Origin: Winogradskya consettensis | GTDB taxonomy: Bacteria > Actinomycetota > Actinomycetes > Mycobacteriales > Micromonosporaceae | Reading direction: 5' to 3' | DNA: 64,000 nucleotides | NCBI RefSeq assembly: GCF_018332715.1 | Contig: NZ_BOQP01000028.1 | Span: forward strand, 124,001-188,000 | Shown: positions 60,003-64,000 of the stretch, in pieces | Layout of the letters: each line of letters starts with the position of its first letter | Position numbering within the stretch: position 1 is the first letter of the stretch | Translations under genes and position numbers: made by a program | Notes under the pieces: generated by a model | The model's database searches: none | What the model was told of the DNA's origin: nothing | Seen by the model: the letters and a program-made list of their open reading frames with translations, nothing else

Positions 60003-60749
60003 TCACCCGAACAGCACGGCCAGGGCCCGATGCGCGGCGGCCGCACTCACCGCGGGCACGGTGTGGTCGTGCGCCCGGATGTGGGCCAGCAGATCGGCGT
60101 CAGGGCTCAGGCCGTACGTGGTCAGGTAGTAGCCGACGGTGTCGGTCCAGATCCAGGTCCCGTCGGTGCGGTAACTCATCGGGACCACCGCACCGCGGGC
60201 CGGGTCGAGGATGTCCGTCATCCGATCCGTGGTGGCGAGCAGCACCTGCCCGCCGTTCAGATAGCCGAGCACCAGGTGGGGCTGGTCGGGGCCGGTCATG
60301 GTGGGATGCTCGGGGTCGAACATCGGACCCGTGACCGGGTCGGCACGGTCGAAGACCCGGGCCAGCTGGATCGCCACGGCAGGTTCCGCGGACCACAGCA
60401 GAGCCGACCGGCCCCGGGCCGCCCGCAGGTGATCGGGCGGTGTATCCCCGGCCAGGTAGGACTCCACCCGCGCGTCGTCCTCACCGGTGACGGCCAGTAA
60501 CGCACTGGCGGCCCGATCGGAATCCGCCTCGATGAGAAATACCCGCTCCGGTCCCGCGTCGGGACCGAACCACCAGGCCCGCCACAGCGCTTGGGCGTCC
60601 GGCACACCGGCGACCGCGGCCACCGCCGCGGCGTCGACCGTGTCCTGCCCGGACCCATCGGTCAGATCCAACATCATCGGGCCGGGCTCCCCGGTCAGGG
60701 CCGGCCGGAACTCGTAGGCCGTCTCGCCGGCTTCGGTGGGTGTCGTCAT
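60003..60749 (-). CDS. Probable immunity protein for the ART-type toxin
   Basis: A 248-residue soluble acidic protein. I do not recognise a named fold, though segments such as GPDAGPERVFLIEAD, LVLGYLNGGQVLLATTD and YRTDGTWIWTDTVGYYLTTYG suggest alternating beta structure. Its ATG overlaps the stop of the giant upstream gene (ATGA), the usual coupling of a toxin-immunity pair. Role inferred from position. Confidence 0.7.
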   Translation of the reverse strand: MTTPTEAGETAYEFRPALTGEPGPMMLDLTDGSGQDTVDAAAVAAVAGVPDAQALWRAWWFGPDAGPERVFLIEADSDRAASALLAVTGEDDARVESYLAGDTPPDHLRAARGRSALLWSAEPAVAIQLARVFDRADPVTGPMFDPEHPTMTGPDQPHLVLGYLNGGQVLLATTDRMTDILDPARGAVVPMSYRTDGTWIWTDTVGYYLTTYGLSPDADLLAHIRAHDHTVPAVSAAAAHRALAVLFG

Positions 60750-63700
60750 CGGTCGCTCACCTCTCGGTCTTCTGGGTGTTGTCGGTGCCGTTCGGTGCCC
60801 GCACCCGGTTCAGCACCGGCATGCATGCCGGACCACGGGAACGGTGGGTCATCCCCGGCGTCGTCGCTGCGGTGCGGCGCTGCCGGGAGGTCGGTGCCGA
60901 GCTCGTCGGTGGTGGTGGCGGTCAGCGCCCGCCATCCGTGAGCGGCGTTCGATGCCAGGAGGCGGGGGCGCCCGTCCACGTCATACGCGGTGCCGGTGAC
61001 GAACGCCTGCCCGCCGGCGGTGGTCCAAGCGGTCCCGGCGGGTGCGACCACCCGGGTGCCGGGCGGAAGCGCGCGAGCCAGGCGGGCGGCAAACCCGCTG
61101 CCGGGATCGTTCGCCGTACCGTGGGCCACTAGAACGATCGTCCGGCCGAGTGACCGGGTGTCCCTCGTGATGAGTACGGCTAGCGCCTCGGCGGAGACCT
61201 CGGTGCCGTCGACGGTCGGGATGCCGTCCGTGGCGTGGACGAACACGACGTACGAACCGGGGACCGGTGGGAAGCCCACCGCCATGTCACGGGTTCTCGG
61301 ACCGTACAGCGCCGCATCGGTCAGGGCCATCCCGGCGTTCACCTTCTCGTGCCTGTTGCCCAGGGCGCGGGTCCGCGTCGCATGGCCGATCAATGCTGTG
61401 ACCTCGGTGGCGATCTCCCCGGCAGCGGTGATGTCCGGGCCCATCTGCTGCTCCACGGCATGCATCCCGGCCAGCCCTTCCTCAGCGTCCCGGAGCGCGG
61501 CCGCGGCGATCGTGGGGATCGTCGAGAGTTGCTCCCACGCGGTGAGCGCCCGGTCCTGATGCTGCTGTGCCATGGTGAAAGCGATGTCGAGTGCGGTCTG
61601 CAGGCCGTCGAGCCGAGTCGACGCCTGCTGGTCACCACCGCGGGCTGCGGCGGCCGTGTCCAACAGCTCCGTCGTCGCATGCAGGACAGTCCCGGCTGCC
61701 GCCATGAACGCTGTCACCTCGGCCTCCAGGGTGTCGCGGACGGCAGCGGTGTCCAGGTCCGGGATCGCCTCGACGGTCTTCGCCCTCCGACGCATGGCCT
61801 CCAGAGACGTGCCCATCCGCTGGTGCAGGCTGAGGATGCGTTGTTCAAGGGCGTCCGCGGCCTCGGGAAGCTCTCGACGGGGGGAGTTCAGCCGCAGCTG
61901 GGCTTGTCTCAGGGGCTTGTGAAGAGCGGTGAGACGGGCCATGGTCGCCGTTGCAGTGCCCTTCGCGCGGGCTATCTGCGCGGGAATGTCGCGCAGAGCG
62001 CGATCGGCCACGACGGTCCGGTCGGCCGCGCGCTCGCGCAGGCTGTCCAGGGCATCGCCGGTTGAGGACATCACCGACGCGAGCTGAATCGCATGCGTAG
62101 CGGCACGCTCGACGGTGAGATCGGTGGTCTGCCGCGCCACGCCCATCGACGGTTGCTCCCGGACCGTCGCCACACGCGGGGACCCCTTCCGGTCCACGTT
62201 TTCGATCTTGAACGTCGCACCCGGCAGGAGCAGGACCTCACTCTCGTTGCTGACGTTGGAGAGCGCGGAGATGTCGCGTCCGGCATGACCGTTGAGCGTC
62301 ATCTCCAGCAGGATGGGCCTGTCGATGATGCCCTCGTGGTCCAGGGCGAACCGCAGACCGGCCGCCCGCAGCCGGGAGGTGCTGCTCAGGTCCGTCGTGG
62401 TGAATTCGGACCGGTCGTACATCGAGCCGACAGGTGCGGCCCCGTCCCCGCGGAATACGGCGGCGGTCACCGGCGGGAGTAACTGCAACGCATCCACGAT
62501 CATGTCGAAGTGCGCGGCCATCTGGTCCGGGAGAGTCCGCGCGAGCTGGGCGGCCTCGGTATCGAGCTTCCTGGTCGCGGTGGCGATCTTCGCCTTGTCC
62601 CTGCTCCCGACCGCGTCCTCGAGATCGTCGAACAGCTCTATAACCGCCTGGTTCGTGGACAACGAGGACGACAATCCGTGCGGTACTCCACGCTTCACCC
62701 TGGCGACGGCCGAGGTGATCTCGTTCTTCACCCGGCGACCCACGAGAGCCGCGGCCGCGACACGGGGAACTGCCTTGCGGGGCGCCATCAGGTTGATCAG
62801 CTCGTGGTCATCGCCGGTGTACATCTGGATGGCCAGCACATGGGCGAACGTCAGGGACCGGGCCACGGCCTCCCGGGTTCCCGGGCTCTGGGTGAACCAG
62901 GTCTCGAGCGCGGGTGTGCCGGTGCGCAGCTCATTACTGAAATGCACGGCGGTCTGGATCATCTCGGTGGACAGGCCGTGGAATCGCGGCTCGCCGTCCC
63001 CGAAGGCACCCAGCGCTATTTTCACGTACGCCGCCTCGTGCGGCAGCATGTTCGGCAGGTGAGCCAGGCCTCGCACGTCCCTGCCGGTGACGGCCGCGAT
63101 GTCGCCCGGACTCGTCCCGGTCAGATCGCGGACCTGGCCGGACGTAAGGCCGAAGGCAATGAGCGCCCGGTGCAGCTCCTCGGCGGATGCGGATTTCGCC
63201 ACCGCAGGGCCGGCCTGCACGGTCGCGGCACCGCGCATGATGTCGTGCAGAGACTGCTGCCCGGTGGTGAGCCCCCACGCCATGACCGCGAGCACGAAGT
63301 CATGACGCGTGACATCGGGCAGGGCCAGCCGGTCGAACGCGCTCACCAGGCTCGCGGTCGTGCGGGCGCCGTCCCGGTCCGCCGTCCGGCCGACCAGGGC
63401 GGCGGCGTGGAAGGCGGCCATGAGGTCAGGCACGCCTGGGTCCTGGCCGGGAACGCTCCCGCGCAGCCCGGCGACCGCCTCGCGGGCCGCGTGCCGGACC
63501 CGGGGCTGCCCGGCCAGCCGGCTGCCCAGATTGCGCTCGAACGCGAGGACCTGGTCGCGATGGATCGCCGCCTCGAGCTCGGTGATGGGCCGGGTGGAGT
63601 ACGGGCGTCCCTCCGAACCCCAGGCAACCGGCGAGACGGCGTCGTCGTCGTGGCGCGGAACTGTCGCGGGCAGGTCGGTGCCGAGCTCGTCGGTGGTGGT

Positions 63701-64000
63701 GGCGGTGAGTGCCCGCCAGCCGTGGGCGGTGTCGGGTGGTAACAGGCGGGGGCGCCCGTCCGGGTCGTATTCGGTGCGGGTGACGTAGGCCTGGCCGTCC
63801 GGTGTGGTCCAGGCGGTGCCGTTGGGAGCTATGACCCGGGTGCCCGGCGGCAGGGCTCGTGCCAGGCGGGCGGCGAAGCCGTTGCCGGTGTCCTCAGCCG
63901 TGCCGCAGGCCATGAGGACGACGGCCCGGCCGGATGACCTCTCGTCGCCGGTGATGATCGACGCCACGGCCTCGGGTGCAGGGCCCGTGCCGTCGCGCCC
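60746..64000 (-). CDS. Giant polymorphic protein with ADP-ribosyltransferase domain, 5' end beyond window
   Basis: At least 1084 residues; the frame is open to 64000. Two modules of about 95 residues (GFAARLARALPPGTRV, TAWTT, GWRALTATTTDELGTDLP) stand near the visible N-terminus and the C-terminus; they resemble the lonely-Cys/CHAT-associated repeats of giant actinomycete proteins. The N-terminal copy keeps the cysteine (MACGTAED), the C-terminal copy has His (VAHGTAND). Between them, TAAVFRGDG, DLSSTSRLR and NVSNESEVLLLPG give the R, S-T-S and E-x-E motifs of an ADP-ribosyltransferase. Long helical regions follow. Probable toxin exported or processed by a dedicated route. Confidence 0.85.
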   Translation of the reverse strand, partial: GRDGTGPAPEAVASIITGDERSSGRAVVLMACGTAEDTGNGFAARLARALPPGTRVIAPNGTAWTTPDGQAYVTRTEYDPDGRPRLLPPDTAHGWRALTATTTDELGTDLPATVPRHDDDAVSPVAWGSEGRPYSTRPITELEAAIHRDQVLAFERNLGSRLAGQPRVRHAAREAVAGLRGSVPGQDPGVPDLMAAFHAAALVGRTADRDGARTTASLVSAFDRLALPDVTRHDFVLAVMAWGLTTGQQSLHDIMRGAATVQAGPAVAKSASAEELHRALIAFGLTSGQVRDLTGTSPGDIAAVTGRDVRGLAHLPNMLPHEAAYVKIALGAFGDGEPRFHGLSTEMIQTAVHFSNELRTGTPALETWFTQSPGTREAVARSLTFAHVLAIQMYTGDDHELINLMAPRKAVPRVAAAALVGRRVKNEITSAVARVKRGVPHGLSSSLSTNQAVIELFDDLEDAVGSRDKAKIATATRKLDTEAAQLARTLPDQMAAHFDMIVDALQLLPPVTAAVFRGDGAAPVGSMYDRSEFTTTDLSSTSRLRAAGLRFALDHEGIIDRPILLEMTLNGHAGRDISALSNVSNESEVLLLPGATFKIENVDRKGSPRVATVREQPSMGVARQTTDLTVERAATHAIQLASVMSSTGDALDSLRERAADRTVVADRALRDIPAQIARAKGTATATMARLTALHKPLRQAQLRLNSPRRELPEAADALEQRILSLHQRMGTSLEAMRRRAKTVEAIPDLDTAAVRDTLEAEVTAFMAAAGTVLHATTELLDTAAAARGGDQQASTRLDGLQTALDIAFTMAQQHQDRALTAWEQLSTIPTIAAAALRDAEEGLAGMHAVEQQMGPDITAAGEIATEVTALIGHATRTRALGNRHEKVNAGMALTDAALYGPRTRDMAVGFPPVPGSYVVFVHATDGIPTVDGTEVSAEALAVLITRDTRSLGRTIVLVAHGTANDPGSGFAARLARALPPGTRVVAPAGTAWTTAGGQAFVTGTAYDVDGRPRLLASNAAHGWRALTATTTDELGTDLPAAPHRSDDAGDDPPFPWSGMHAGAEPGAGTERHRQHPEDREVSDR
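60886..61170 (-). repeat. Lonely-Cys-like module, C-terminal copy
   Basis: Coding repeat similar to 63667-63960, with long identical DNA runs around 60890-60915. The cysteine of the module is replaced by histidine. Confidence 0.75.
63667..63960 (-). repeat. Lonely-Cys-like module, N-terminal visible copy
   Basis: Partner of 60886-61170; retains the cysteine. More copies may lie beyond the right edge. Confidence 0.75.

Overview
The window comes from a high-GC, Gram-positive actinomycete. GC-rich third codon positions, many GTG and TTG starts, a run of leaderless-looking promoters, secreted RICIN-linked carbohydrate enzymes and type VII (ESX) style genes all point there; Micromonosporaceae (an Actinoplanes-like organism) is my best guess, and that is inference. 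I saw no rRNA, tRNA or CRISPR array.

Layout. 1-15.1 kb is ordinary chromosome: a partial FAD/NAD(P)-binding protein, an OsmC-like protein, an unknown winged-helix-like protein, a cell-envelope pair (polysaccharide deacetylase then LytR-CpsA-Psr protein), a TetR/metallo-hydrolase divergon with clear palindromic operators, a large secreted lamin-tail/Ig/FN3/OmpA protein, an XRE regulator divergent from a CMD-alcohol dehydrogenase-cupin operon, and an HxlR/NmrA-like divergon. 15.3-20.9 kb is a conflict region: ESX-type small proteins, a nucleotidyltransferase-fold toxin with a probable immunity gene, an IS3 remnant and two tandem 186-aa paralogues. 20.96-28.94 kb is a complete type II-like Wadjet (JetABCD) anti-plasmid operon on the minus strand, bracketed by a 51-bp imperfect direct repeat.

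30.3-35.8 kb is a secreted arabinan/arabinoxylan operon (GH43-RICIN, GH62-RICIN, GH43-CBM). A GH127 beta-L-arabinofuranosidase gene at 48.4-50.7 kb shares a LacI-type operator half with it and probably belongs to the same regulon. Between them, 37.6-48.3 kb is an accessory island with lower GC and many unknown genes: two HEPN-motif proteins, a SUKH protein, a DUF4062 protein with a repeat-rich C-terminus, and a tyrosine recombinase whose HxxR arginine is serine. A short motif (CTCATCTGCCGC) recurs seven times, always on the same strand, at gene-block boundaries in this island. Two of the copies are extended to about 90 bp and bracket the HEPN genes. This repeat set is the least explained structure in the window.

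51-64 kb holds a lipoprotein, a two-component system, a MarR/NTF2 pair next to a decayed copy of a DUF2855 gene, a PETase-like polyester hydrolase, a GntR regulator coupled to ACC deaminase (acdS), a HAD phosphatase, and a giant ADP-ribosyltransferase-type polymorphic protein (running off the right edge) translationally coupled to a probable immunity gene.
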